From Pirellulales bacterium (lineage in GTDB: Bacteria; Planctomycetota; Planctomycetia; Pirellulales; Thermoguttaceae), in the NCBI GenBank assembly GCA_016935315.1, contig JAFGRD010000071.1, positions 1 to 36,371 of the forward strand: a stretch of DNA of 36,371 nt, read 5' to 3'. Each line of letters starts with the position of its first letter. Position 1 is the first letter of the stretch. Position numbers and translations under genes: made by a program. Under the pieces are notes generated by a model. It was not told the origin of the DNA, did not search any database, and worked only from the letters and a program-made list of their open reading frames with translations. Shown here in pieces: positions 25,301 to 33,394 of the stretch.

Positions 25301-28300
25301 GAAGCCGTCGGCCCATTGCGGCCAATCGCCGTCGTCGTCGTAGAAGAAGTCGAGGACGACCAGGTCGAAGGGGTCGCGGACGATCAGTTGCCCCCCGCTG
25401 TTGTGCAAGTCTCCCTTGTATTGGCCGACGACGTTCACTGCGGTTCCATACCGGGCGGCAAAGGCCGCCGGATCGCGGACCACCACGGCGTATCCACCCG
25501 GCTGAAGGATGGTCTCGGTCAGGAGCTGAAACTGCACGGTCCCGTCCAGTTGCACGCCGGCCAGATCGAGCGGCTGGTCGCTCAGATTCGTCAGCTCGAT
25601 AAACTCAAAACCCTCGCGGTCGTCGAAGCCGGCCGCGCGTTCCTCCGCGGTGGGCGGAAAGGGATTGTAGTTGAGCTCCGTCAGCCGCAGATAGTCTTTC
25701 AGTGCGTCAAACGTGTTGATGCTGACGGTGATGTGCACCGTGGCCAGGCTGGAATCGAGCGTCCCGTCGCTGGCCCGATAGGTAAAGCTGTCGGGCCCCG
25801 CGTAATCCGGATCCGGCTGATAGACGAACGAACCGTCCGCTTCAAGCGTCAGAGACCCGAACGACGGCAGACTGGCCAGGGCAGCCGTCAGGTCGTCGCC
25901 ATCGGCGTCGAAGTCGTCGGCCAGCACGCCCGGCGCCGCAATCCGGCGTTCGGTGTTCAGCGCCACCCAAACGCTGTCGTCGCAAGCCACCGGAGCGTCG
26001 TTGACCGGTGTGATCGTGATCGTCACCGTGGCGAGGTTCGAGTCGCCGAGTCCGTCGTTGGCCCGGTATGTGAAGCTGTCGGAACCATAGAAGTCGGGAT
26101 CGGGTGTATAGCCAAAAGACCCGTCGGGCAGCAACCGGAGCGTGCCGTGGGGCGGCGCGTTGACTACCGCGGCGGAGATCGGGTCGCCGTCCGCGTCGTG
26201 GTCGTTGGCCAACACGCCCTCGGGCGCCGAGATTTCCAGCAGTTGGTCTTCCTCGGTCTGGTACACGTCGTCGCCCGCCGTCGGCAACTCGTCTTGTGCA
26301 TTGCCGAAATCAAGATTGGAGAAGACTTCATCGCTCTCGATCTCGATCGTGTAGGTCCCCGGCGCGGCGGGGTACGTCTGCACGTACCCCTCGCGAGACG
26401 CCTGCCGAATGCGATAGGTGCCGGTTGGCAGGTCGGAGAAGCTGTAATGGCCCTCCGCGTCGGTTTGCACGACGGGCGAATCGCCCATGGCCTCGAACAA
26501 ATAGGCCGCGTTGCCAGTCTGGGTTCCCACAAGGACCCGATCGCCCAGCGCGGCCACGGAGATGCCGAACGCATCCCATGCCCCGGGCGAGGGATTGGCG
26601 AAGGTTTGCAGCAGTTGCCCGGTCGAGCCGTCGAACAGATAGGCGGCCCCGCCGCTGCCCTGTCCGAGATCGTCCCAGCGGTTGTCCCACATGGCGCCGA
26701 CCAGGGCGTCGTCGCCCAATGCCGCCACGCAGAATCCGAATTGCTCGCCGCGAAACGGTGTGGGGCTGGTCAGTACGTGCAGCAACTCGCCGGAAGCCCC
26801 GTCGAACAGGAAGGCGGCTCCCGCGCCGTCCACGCCCGAATCGTCCCAGCGGGCGCCCACCAGCACGTTGCTGCCCACGGCCACCACGCTGCGGCCGAAA
26901 CCGCTGGGCTCGTCGGTGGCGGCCTGCGTGGGATTCACGAAGCTCTGCAGCAAGTTGCCGGTGGCGCCCTCGAAAAGGTAAACCGCACCGATTCCCTCGG
27001 CGCCCGTCTCGTCCCATCGGGCACCGACCAGCACGTTCTCGCCCATGGACGCCACGCAGTAGCCGAACTGGGCGTTTTCCGACGGCGTGGGGCTGACGTA
27101 CGTTTGCAGCAACTCGCCCGTCTGACCGTCGAAAAGATACGCGGCGCCGGCGTCTTCAAACTCGACGGTCACCCCATCGGCGGCCAGAATGTCGGCGAAG
27201 CGGGCCCCGACCAGCACGTGGTTGCCCACCGCCGCCACAGCCCGACCGAACTGGTCGTTCTCCCGGGGCGCCGGACTGTAGAACGTCTGCAGCAGTTCGC
27301 CCGTCTCGCTGTCGAGCAGGAACACGGCGCCGGCGTCTTCCGCCATCGTGTTGTCCAACGGCGTCCCGATCAACACGTTGTTGCCCAACGCCGCCACCGC
27401 GCGGCCGAACTTGTCTTCCTCGGCCGATGCCGGGCTCGTGAACGTGCGCAACAACTCGCCGGTCGTTCCGTGGAACAAATAGGCGGCGCCGGCGTCCGGC
27501 TCGCCGCCCACCTCGTCGTAGTGACTCGCTACCAGGACGTTGTCGCCGACCGCCGTCACGAAACGCCCGAACTGGCTCCATTCGTCGGGAGTCGGGTTCT
27601 CGAAGGTCACCAGCGGAACGTCGGTGGCACCGATCGGCTGCAATTGCAGGCTCCAATCCGCCAGCCCCGGTTCGTCGGCATCGCGGACATGGTCCCGATC
27701 GAGATCGTCGAACACCATTCCGCTCAGACTGCCTTCATAAACCGGTTCGACCGTGATCGTAACCGTGGCCACCGGGGAGGCGGCCGTGCCGTCGCGGGCG
27801 CCATAGGTGAACCTGTCGGTGCCGAAGAAATCCGCCTCGGGCGTGTACGTGAACGAGCCGTCCGGTTCGAGCTGTACGCTTCCGTGCTGCGGCGGGTCGA
27901 CCAGTTCGGCCGTCAACTCATCGCCGTCGGCATCCTGGTCGTTGGCCAGCACTCCGTCGGCCACGGCCACCACCAGCGTCGTATCCTCGTTGACGCAATA
28001 ACTGTCGGCGGCCGCCACCGGCGCCCAGTTGCCCGCGTTGCCGAAATCGAAGCCCGAAAGATGCTCGTTGCCACCCAGCTCGATGGTGTAGGGTTGGCTG
28101 CCGGTCGGCAGTGTTTGCGTGAAGCCTTCCGGCACGACCTGGCGGACGCGATAGGTGCCCGGCTCGAGGTTTGCGAAGCCGTATTGGCCGTTGGAGTCGG
28201 TCACCGTGGCACCGCGCAGCAGAGCACCTTCGAAGAGGTACACCGACCCGGTGCCGCTGTTTTGGCGATAGGCTCCCACGGCCACGCTGTCGCCCACCGC

Positions 28301-30421
28301 GGCCAGGCAATAGCCGAACTCGTCACTTTCGGCCGGTGCGGGATTCTCGAAGGTCTGCAGCAGGTCACCCGTTGCCGAATCGAACAGATAGGCGTTGCCG
28401 GCATTGGCACCTCCGGCGAGATCCAGACAGGCCCCCACCAGCACGTCGTCGCCCATCGACGCCACGGAGCACCCGAACTGGCCGAGCAGGGAGGGGGTGG
28501 GGTCGATGAAGGTTTGCAGCAGTTGTCCCGAGGTGGCGTCGAACAGATAGGCGGCCCCGGCGTCTTCGGCCCCTCCGGGATCGAAAGGCGCTCCGATCAG
28601 TACGTTCCCACCCACCGCCGCAACGCTCTGGCCGAACTGGAAGGTCGGCGTCGGGCTGACAAACGTTTGGAGCAATTCGCCGCTGTCGCCGTCGAACAGA
28701 TAGGCGGCGCCCGTGTCGCGGCCGGCCGTGTCGTCCAGATGAGCACCGATAAGCACGTTCCCACCCACTGCGGCCAATGCCGCGCCAAACTGGTCGTCTT
28801 CCTCCGGCGTGGGATTGGCGAAGGTCCGCAGCAACTCTCCGGTGACGGCGTCGAACAGGTAGACGGCGCCGGCGTTGGCGGCACCGGCGTCGTCGCGCGG
28901 CGCACCGACCAGCACCTTGTCGCCCATGGCCGCCACGCAATAGCCGAACCCCTCGTCGAGTCCCGGCGAGGGCTTTCGATACGTCTGCAGCACGTCGCCG
29001 GTGGTCACGTCAAAACGATAGGCCGTTTCGGCCCGAGCGGCCCCGACCAGGGCGTCGCTGCCCAGGGCGTCGCTGCCCAGGGCCGCCACGGCGCAAGCGA
29101 ATCCCCCGGAACCGCCCGTGGGCATGCGAAACTCCTGCAACACGTCGCCGGTGGCCCCGTCGATCAGGTAAGCTTCGCCCGCCGTTGCATCACCCAGGGC
29201 CCCGACCAGGAGGTCGTCGCCCAGCGCCGCTACGCTGAACCCGAAGAAGTCGTTGCTCTGGCCGGAAGGACTCGACAGAACGCGCTGCAGTCTGGCCTGG
29301 CCGCCGACGCCGCGGACTTCGACCGACCAGCCCTCCAGAGGCGGCTCGCCGGCGTCACGGGCACCGTTGGCGTCGAGGTCGTCGAACACGGCCCCGCCGA
29401 TCGAGCCGAAGGCCAGTGTGTGCAGCGTGGCTTCGCCGAGAATCACGTTCTCCCACGATACCTCGCCAAGCCCGGAGCGCTGGAAAGGCGTATCGCCCGG
29501 CGAAAGTCCGAACGTCACGTCGCCAGGGCCGGTGCAGACCAGCTCGACGTAGGCCAGCCGCGCCCAATCGGGAAACATACCCGCGTTCGCCGTCGTCGTC
29601 TCTCCGCCCAACTCGTCGACGGATCCGCCGGGGTCGTCGATGCCGCCCGAGGCGGCCGCGTCAAAATCGAGACTCACCACCTCCGTCACGTCGGCCAAGG
29701 CGGTCGTATAGTGCAAGTCTAGCGTGCCGCTGCGGATGCCGCCGGTGGGCATCCCGATATCTTGGACCCAGACCTCCAGGTAGCAGGTGTCGCCCACCGC
29801 AACGCTTTCAATCGACGCCGGCAAGGAGGAGCCTGGCAACGACGACGGCGACGGTGCCAGTCGTGGAATCAGGGCCACGTTGATCTCGGGCCGCGGTGTG
29901 AATGGATCGATCAGAGTGCCCAGGTGAGTTCCCGCTTCGCCCTGGATCGTGTAGCTCAGCGTCAAATCCCCGAACAGATCGACTCCGGCGTGCTCGTCTC
30001 CGATCACGTCTCCCAAGGAGTGCGTGCCGTTGAGTTGGTAGCCGAATTGGCCGGCGACCCGGAGATCGGTGTCTTCCTGAAACACTCCCAGATTCTGGGC
30101 CGGGTCGCCGGTGAAGATGCCCTGCTCGGAATAGAGGATGTATCCGTTGATGGTCACCCCGTCGGTATCGACCACCAGACCACCCGGCTCGACGACCAGA
30201 TCCACGATTCCATCGCCCGGCTGACCGGGGAGTATCCCCATGTCGCTCTTGTCCGGCGCGGCGCCGTAGGGATGGACCGACAGGAGCTGCCGCTCTTCGA
30301 GCAGTTCGACCTGCAGCCGGCGGCGACACCGGGAAACGCTATGTCTTTGTCTGCCGGAAGAGGCCTTCGGCCTCCAGGACTTCCGGCCACCGGTTCCGCG
30401 GGAGAAATGTCGAGGCTTCAT
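19343..30421 (-). CDS. Giant secreted protein: nested propellers plus lamin-tail array
   Basis: This encodes 3692 residues. The ATG at 30421 follows AGGA by 9 nt. Order: basic N-terminus with an LEPR-XLL-like motif (VELLEERQLLS); a module shared with the PEP-CTERM protein; an SdrD-B-like domain (about 338-795) split by a seven-repeat propeller (about 378-735, repeats of the form FGxxVAAxGxxVLVGA...AYLFDxxTGxLLQTF); a cadherin-like/Big_9 domain (about 800-894); a second SdrD-B-like domain (about 897-1374) also split by seven propeller repeats; two more cadherin-like domains (to about 1570) with DxDGDxL-type motifs; eleven lamin tail domains (about 1577-3390); the C-terminal module with two dockerin-like repeats (about 3394-3614); and the tail WLYEFD...AVDQLLATLY. 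It is surely exported and probably a cell-surface or matrix protein; the binding partner is unknown. Its last ~650 bp mirror the end of the convergent 2375-residue gene. Confidence 0.92.
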   Translation of the reverse strand: MKPRHFSRGTGGRKSWRPKASSGRQRHSVSRCRRRLQVELLEERQLLSVHPYGAAPDKSDMGILPGQPGDGIVDLVVEPGGLVVDTDGVTINGYILYSEQGIFTGDPAQNLGVFQEDTDLRVAGQFGYQLNGTHSLGDVIGDEHAGVDLFGDLTLSYTIQGEAGTHLGTLIDPFTPRPEINVALIPRLAPSPSSLPGSSLPASIESVAVGDTCYLEVWVQDIGMPTGGIRSGTLDLHYTTALADVTEVVSLDFDAAASGGIDDPGGSVDELGGETTTANAGMFPDWARLAYVELVCTGPGDVTFGLSPGDTPFQRSGLGEVSWENVILGEATLHTLAFGSIGGAVFDDLDANGARDAGEPPLEGWSVEVRGVGGQARLQRVLSSPSGQSNDFFGFSVAALGDDLLVGALGDATAGEAYLIDGATGDVLQEFRMPTGGSGGFACAVAALGSDALGSDALVGAARAETAYRFDVTTGDVLQTYRKPSPGLDEGFGYCVAAMGDKVLVGAPRDDAGAANAGAVYLFDAVTGELLRTFANPTPEEDDQFGAALAAVGGNVLIGAHLDDTAGRDTGAAYLFDGDSGELLQTFVSPTPTFQFGQSVAAVGGNVLIGAPFDPGGAEDAGAAYLFDATSGQLLQTFIDPTPSLLGQFGCSVASMGDDVLVGACLDLAGGANAGNAYLFDSATGDLLQTFENPAPAESDEFGYCLAAVGDSVAVGAYRQNSGTGSVYLFEGALLRGATVTDSNGQYGFANLEPGTYRVRQVVPEGFTQTLPTGSQPYTIELGGNEHLSGFDFGNAGNWAPVAAADSYCVNEDTTLVVAVADGVLANDQDADGDELTAELVDPPQHGSVQLEPDGSFTYTPEADFFGTDRFTYGARDGTAASPVATVTITVEPVYEGSLSGMVFDDLDRDHVRDADEPGLADWSLQLQPIGATDVPLVTFENPTPDEWSQFGRFVTAVGDNVLVASHYDEVGGEPDAGAAYLFHGTTGELLRTFTSPASAEEDKFGRAVAALGNNVLIGTPLDNTMAEDAGAVFLLDSETGELLQTFYSPAPRENDQFGRAVAAVGNHVLVGARFADILAADGVTVEFEDAGAAYLFDGQTGELLQTYVSPTPSENAQFGYCVASMGENVLVGARWDETGAEGIGAVYLFEGATGNLLQSFVNPTQAATDEPSGFGRSVVAVGSNVLVGARWDDSGVDGAGAAFLFDGASGELLHVLTSPTPFRGEQFGFCVAALGDDALVGAMWDNRWDDLGQGSGGAAYLFDGSTGQLLQTFANPSPGAWDAFGISVAALGDRVLVGTQTGNAAYLFEAMGDSPVVQTDAEGHYSFSDLPTGTYRIRQASREGYVQTYPAAPGTYTIEIESDEVFSNLDFGNAQDELPTAGDDVYQTEEDQLLEISAPEGVLANDHDADGDPISAAVVNAPPHGTLRLLPDGSFGYTPDPDFYGSDSFTYRANDGLGDSNLATVTITITPVNDAPVACDDSVWVALNTERRIAAPGVLADDFDADGDDLTAALASLPSFGSLTLEADGSFVYQPDPDYAGPDSFTYRASDGTLDSSLATVHITVSINTFDALKDYLRLTELNYNPFPPTAEERAAGFDDREGFEFIELTNLSDQPLDLAGVQLDGTVQFQLLTETILQPGGYAVVVRDPAAFAARYGTAVNVVGQYKGDLHNSGGQLIVRDPFDLVVLDFFYDDDGDWPQWADGFGSSLEIVDPGDSYAGGWNWRASVEYGGSPGRAGSAVGSVVINEVLSHSNLPLTDTIELYNTTDQDVDISGWYLSESAHDLKKFRIPDGTVIPAGQYVLFDERDFNPGRWDPGAGGFAFDSAFGDDVWLMQADAEGNLTHFADHVEFGAALNGESFGRWPNAEGDLYPMRSRTFGSDNSGPRVGPFLISEVMYDPPAPGDDVDPDLFEFVEIYNPTTETIDLRNWRIRGVIDYNFPNSKSPNPVWFPPGETLLVVSFDPKADATRLDAFNDYYGLADPVAMFGPFSGNLTDEGDVVRLLRADAPAWWEPDVIPHPLEDEVRYDDEEPWPATAAGDGHSLHRRAVGLWGNDPASWTAAAPSPGTVDLQVGKLAVTEINYHPHPPTAAELAADPALADDSFEFIELLNIAGDDVDLSGMRLTEGVLFDFPAVTLAAGQRMVIVNDRAAFEIRYGTTVSVGGEYVGSLLNSGERITLTGASGQRVLSFSYGDDQPWPERADGDGSSLELIDIYSNYAEAASWRPSTRYGGSPGEADTGGVAEVVINEVLAHADDPLNDQIELYNSARGPIDVGGWYLSDTGSDPRRFQIPDGTVIEAHGYVVFTGADFNPALDRPGFLLNALEGGQVFLLMTDTTGNVTHFANQADYGAVADGESSGRWPNGEGGFYPMAAPTLTPGAGENSGPRIGPLIINEVMYHPRDPGDLVNPSDLEYIEIYNPMAETVDLAGWQLRGGVEFDFEANTVLAPREALAVVRFDPADAELLETFEAHYGVKPWVDIVGGYGGSLSNRGDSVRLMRAGQAPPDEPDFVPMLLEDEVVFDDEAPWPTMADGFGHSLHRRGIDQWGNAATSWIAAPASPGMVARQVEILAVTELNYHPHDPTPAELAVDPEFTRDDFEFIELLNVAGHPIQLSGMRLIEGVSLAFPDLTLQPAQRVVVAGNAAAFATRYDTTGVLVVGQYDDSLDDNGEQVTLIDGTGTVILSFTYGNSGDWPVRANGKGSSLEILDLAGYYNDPDNWRSSTEYGGSPGVLGGTAARNVLINEVLAHTELPQVDAIELVNTTTRPIDVGGWYLSSSGDDYRKFRIPDGTVVEPGRYVVFDEQDFNPNGPWNPNPGTRHDDEFSLDDAGGQVWLTEAENDKLVRFADEVQYGMAVAGGSFGRWPDGTGAVNPMVAPTLGEENAEAQLSALLVVSELNYHPLEPTSEEIALGFFDADDFEFIELQNTGPLSLDLTGFRLGGSVEFEFTGGDIVVLGPGQFAVVVSDADAFRARYGAEVPVAGVCNGFLSNGGGWLELADRSGQIVLRFGYDDDDDEGWPAWADGDGASLQLVAPTAVPETEPQRTAFLNDPAHWCASGEYGGSPGRAGTTPRTDVVINEVLSHTDPPLTDAIELFNRSGQPVDVGGWYLSDSSYEVRKFRIPDGTVIPAGGYLVFDESDFNPTPLTPGENHFALDGTRGDNVWLMATGADGEMLQIVDQARFGPAAPGESFGRWPDGEGEFYPMLVPTFDSEEGENSGPRIGPLFISELHYHSDEEGDSDDLEFVEIYNPTIQTVNLTNWQLRGGVDYWFPVGTEIAPHGTVVVVSFNTQNANNADRLATFRIVHGIDESAVLVGGYGGKLSNGGEELLLIRPASPEHPDLGLIEDVVVYDDRAPWPIQADGRGASLHRLGVGFWGADADSWRHAAPSPGSIPFAMASQVVGRHVFYNNSIFDGYNPVANAQDNAAVAPDKKALLPGETATFANYTSYVRGINGVMVDMVGLPDGALLGADDFQFRAGNSNDPEAWSAAPQPTVVSVRPGDGVSGSDRVTLIWPDYVLTGRWLQVTVLPGPTTGLAEADVFYFGNAVGEAGNSTVDAKVNASDMLLARNNPRSFLSPAPIDFAFDFNRDARVNATDTLLARNNQTHFLNALRLITAPLAQGAKAGPPADGGPASLHDAVLGGDSAPATTTDGTLWAKADWLYEFDRASIQHSSVARDKSAWDAVDQLLATLY

Positions 30422-30755
30422 GGGTCCATGTCCTGCCAATAGGGAAGCGATCCGCGTGTGGGGTTGCGGCAGAGCAATCCATCATGTCCACCGCGCCAAG
30501 GAACATCAAGGGCCCGGCCTGCTCGTGCCTGCGCCTGGATTTCCCTCTACTATGGAAACCGACGTTTCGCCGCAAGACCCGCCAGCGAACCCCGGTGAAC
30601 GTTCGAGGGGGGGCCCGGAAGGCGAAACGATCCACCCCGAATGCGGGTCGGACCGCAATTGCGATGGCCATTCTGCCGGACTACACTGGTGGGCAATCGG
30701 CGGCATTCGGACCGCCTTCGACCGAGAAAGCCCCCGTGCCACGCGAGGAATCACC
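30422..30755. other. 334-bp divergent intergenic region
   Basis: This lies between the start of the minus-strand giant gene and the start of the secreted protein at 30756. It holds a plus-strand promoter candidate (30659-30687). For the giant gene I see only a weak minus-strand pair around 30550-30580 (TTGCGG and ATAGTA-like), not strong enough to call. Confidence 0.5.
30659..30687 (+). promoter_or_regulatory. Candidate promoter for the 30756 gene
   Basis: TTGCGA (30659-30664), a 17-bp spacer and TACACT (30682-30687) lie about 70 bp upstream of the start codon at 30756. Confidence 0.45.
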
Positions 30756-32180
30756 ATGCTCAGCTTCTGCCCGGCTCTGACCCTGTTCGCCACGCTACTG
30801 GCTGCGCAAGCGGAAAGCGGCCTCTCCGCCCGGTCCTTCTACGTCGCGGAGAATCCCGACTACACGATCACCGAGTCCGCGATCGATTCGATCCGTTTCA
30901 CGCTGGGCAAGACGTTGCGGCGCGATGAACGGGGCCATCTGGTTTCGATATCCAGCTTCGTCGATCCAGAGGGCGAGATCATGGGCTGGCACGATTTTGG
31001 CAACCTCGAGGGCCCCGGATGGGCCGCCAACGCCGTGGGCGGGGCCTGCGAGATCTACACGCTGGGCCGCCTCCTCGGCAAGCCCGACTGGCAAACCAAG
31101 GCACTGGCCATCCTCGATCACGTTCTCGAAGGCGGCTTTCTCGACGAGCAGACCGGCTTCATCCACGGCTACCGCGAGACCACGACCGGCAAACTCTGCC
31201 TCAACTACAAGCACAACTCCGACTGGTTCTGTCCGGGTTCCATGGCCAAAGTGGCCTTTCAGTTGCTGGTTTTTGCCGACCAGTTGGGCGACGACCCGCG
31301 GGCGAAACGCATGCGGAGTGCGGCGGTCCGTTGCGCGGCCTGGATTCGCGATCACGTCGATCCAGTTCCCAACGGCTGGTTCCCCCGCCGCACAACCCCC
31401 GCCGGCAGACTCTACCGCAAGTCGCCCGACGGCGGCAACGATCCCTTCTGGCAGACCTCGGCCGACGGCTTGTTCATCCTGCAACTCCAGGCGGCGCTGA
31501 CCCAGCGCGGGCTGGCCGACTATCGCGAGTCGCTGAGGCAGAAGACCGCGACCTTTATTCGCGCCGGCGGCATCTTCGGCAGCATCAATCACGACACCTA
31601 CGATCCGCACGAAAACGTCGCCTATTCCGTGGCCTTCCGGACCTTGCTGGTTGTTTCCAGGGTGCTCGACGACGGGGAGATTCGAGGATTCGCGTACCAA
31701 AAGTGTCTGGCGGGGCTCGACCAGTTCAAAATGCACGAGGACCGCAACGGCGTGGCCACCAAGGGGTTGTTGTACATGGAAAAAACGTGGGACACGTCCT
31801 ATCTCTGGGAAAACGCCGAAGCGGCGCTGGCCTGTTTCGAGGCGGCGGTCGATTCCCGCCGCGAAGATCCCGACCGGAGTCGCCGGTGCGAAATCGACGG
31901 CCTCGTGATCCTTCGGGCGGCAGCCAAGCATCATCACGGGCCGCACGGCTTTCTCACCGAAGGCGTCGACTGGAACAACCACGTGGGCCAGCAGCACCAT
32001 ATCGGCCAGGCACGGTACGCCGCCATCCGCTACACCGAGCCGTTCCTGAACAACCAGCACATCGCCGAGCCCACGCTCTACTATCTGATGCATCTTGCCC
32101 GTAAGTCGACCGCCGCGGACAAGACCCAGTGGCGCGACCTGGAAGGCAACTTGGTTCTGACGCTGCCGGCTCAACAGTAG
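30756..32180 (+). CDS. Secreted alpha-helical protein of unknown function
   Basis: This encodes 474 residues. GAGGAA about 6 nt upstream supports the ATG at 30756, and the protein then begins with a signal peptide (MLSFCPALTLFATLLAAQA, cleavage near residue 19). The body is a series of amphipathic helices with many Trp, His and Gly residues between them, for example GWHDFGNLEGPGWAANAVGG, HNSDWFCPGSMAKVAFQLL and HHIGQARYAAIRYTEPFLNN. This resembles the alpha/alpha toroid seen in six-hairpin glycosidases, glycan lyases and epimerases, so a periplasmic carbohydrate-active role is possible, but no family-defining catalytic motif was recognised. It is followed 171 bp later by a DUF1080 gene in the same direction, which fits a sugar-degrading context. 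Confidence 0.75.
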   Translation: MLSFCPALTLFATLLAAQAESGLSARSFYVAENPDYTITESAIDSIRFTLGKTLRRDERGHLVSISSFVDPEGEIMGWHDFGNLEGPGWAANAVGGACEIYTLGRLLGKPDWQTKALAILDHVLEGGFLDEQTGFIHGYRETTTGKLCLNYKHNSDWFCPGSMAKVAFQLLVFADQLGDDPRAKRMRSAAVRCAAWIRDHVDPVPNGWFPRRTTPAGRLYRKSPDGGNDPFWQTSADGLFILQLQAALTQRGLADYRESLRQKTATFIRAGGIFGSINHDTYDPHENVAYSVAFRTLLVVSRVLDDGEIRGFAYQKCLAGLDQFKMHEDRNGVATKGLLYMEKTWDTSYLWENAEAALACFEAAVDSRREDPDRSRRCEIDGLVILRAAAKHHHGPHGFLTEGVDWNNHVGQQHHIGQARYAAIRYTEPFLNNQHIAEPTLYYLMHLARKSTAADKTQWRDLEGNLVLTLPAQQ

Positions 32181-32351
32181 GGCCGTTCAGCGCGCCTGTG
32201 CTTCGTGGTTGCCCGGCGATACGGCGCGACCGACAGTTTGCACACGGCCTCCGCCTGGGCTATGGTAGCAACGTTGGGCTCGGGCTTGCCCTTGCCGGCT
32301 CGTCGGCCCGGGAATTGCACAAGTGAATCTCAAGCAAAGAGGAGTCTTTCC

Positions 32352-33161
32352 GTGAAACAACTCAGTACTCCGCCGCGACGGCGGCATCTTCGGGGCTGGA
32401 CAGCGACGGCGATTGTCCTGGGCGTGATTTCGATGGCGGGGACACCCACCGCCGAATCGGCTGAATGGAAGAGCGGCATCCCCTGGCAAGAGCCGAAGAC
32501 CATCGACCCCGGGCCGCCGGGCGGTCCGCCCGCCGACGCCATCGTGTTGTTCGACGGCAAAGACCTCTCACAATTCGAAGGCGGCCAGCAGTGGCTCATC
32601 CGAGACGGTTGCGCGGTCTGCCAGGGCGGCGGCATCACCACCAAGCAGGCCTTCGGCGATTGCCAATTGCACGTCGAATGGGCCTCGCCCTCGGAGGTCA
32701 AGGGCAGCGGGCAAGGACGCGGCAACAGTGGCGTCTATCTGATGGGCCGGTACGAAGTGCAGATTCTCGATTCGTACGACAACCCAACCTATTTCGACGG
32801 ACAGTGTGGTTCGATCTACAAACAGAGTCCGCCGCTGGTCAACGTCTGTCGCAAACCGGGGGAGTGGCAGACGTTCGACGTCATCTTCGAGGCCCCCCGC
32901 TTCGACGACCAGGGGCAGCTCACCCAGCCGGCTACGATGACGGTGCTGCACAACGGTTTGCTGATTCAGAACCATTTCGAACTGCTGGGCAGCACGGCGT
33001 GGCACGAACCGCCGAAGTATCATGCCCATCCGCCGAAGCTGCCGCTGCACCTCCAGAACCACGGCAACCCTGTGCGATTCCGCAACATCTGGATTCGTGA
33101 GCTCAAGCAGCGCGTCACGCCAAAGACGGAAGAAATCGCCGAAGAGGGCGAGGACGAATAA
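32352..33161 (+). CDS. DUF1080 (3-keto-disaccharide hydrolase family) secreted protein
   Basis: This encodes 269 residues. I chose the GTG at 32352 because AGAGGAG ends 7 nt upstream and a signal peptide follows directly (basic RRRHLRGW, hydrophobic core, AESA cleavage near residue 37). Longer upstream readings lack a signal. The mature part has the LamG-like DUF1080 pattern: IVLFDGKDLSQFEGGQQWLI, the middle GRGNSGVYLMGRYEVQILDS with the conserved NSG and EVQILDS, YDNPTYFDGQCGSIYKQSPP, GEWQTFDVIFEAPRFD, and a C-terminal LHLQNHGNPVRFRNIWIREL. Members of the family hydrolyse 3-keto-glycosides, and planctomycetes carry many copies. The acidic tail EEIAEEGEDE is specific to this protein. Confidence 0.93.
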   Translation: MKQLSTPPRRRHLRGWTATAIVLGVISMAGTPTAESAEWKSGIPWQEPKTIDPGPPGGPPADAIVLFDGKDLSQFEGGQQWLIRDGCAVCQGGGITTKQAFGDCQLHVEWASPSEVKGSGQGRGNSGVYLMGRYEVQILDSYDNPTYFDGQCGSIYKQSPPLVNVCRKPGEWQTFDVIFEAPRFDDQGQLTQPATMTVLHNGLLIQNHFELLGSTAWHEPPKYHAHPPKLPLHLQNHGNPVRFRNIWIRELKQRVTPKTEEIAEEGEDE

Positions 33162-33232
33162 GGGCCTGTCAGAGAAACACGAGTGGGGGCATTCTTGGAG
33201 GCATTCTTGCTGATCGAAAGGCTGACCCCAAC

Positions 33233-33261
33233 AAAAAGCCGGACCTGCGGACAGGTCCGGC
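33233..33261 (-). terminator. Rho-independent terminator of the Cys-rich gene
   Basis: On the minus strand GCCGGACCTG (33261-33252) pairs perfectly with CAGGTCCGGC (33247-33238) around the 4-nt loop TCCG, followed directly by T5 (33237-33233). This ends transcripts of the 34048-33395 gene after a 3' UTR of about 135 nt. On the plus strand the stem is followed only by CTGGGTTCTC, so it may stop the DUF1080 transcript less efficiently. Confidence 0.85.
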
Positions 33262-33394
33262 TGGGTTCTCTCAGACTGCAACGTTAGGGCCAACAGGGCA
33301 GGCCCCGAAGTGCCAGGGTGGGATCCGATCCGTCGCGTGTGCCGCCAGCCGGCGCAACGCTTCGCCGGCACGATCCCACCCCAGTCCGGGATGG

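Noticed and set aside
20250-25700. Regular repeats as a CRISPR or satellite array
   Set aside because: The units are about 1.5 kb (ABC) or about 450-500 bp (single LTD), are coding throughout, and diverge as protein domains do. There are no short direct repeats with unique spacers.
24872-29722. Very long open frame (1616 codons) on the plus strand opposite the giant gene
   Set aside because: It is antisense to well-defined propeller, cadherin-like and lamin tail repeats. Its His/Arg/Gln/Val-rich translation just mirrors those repeats, and it has no signal, domain or ribosome binding site. High GC with few stops explains it.
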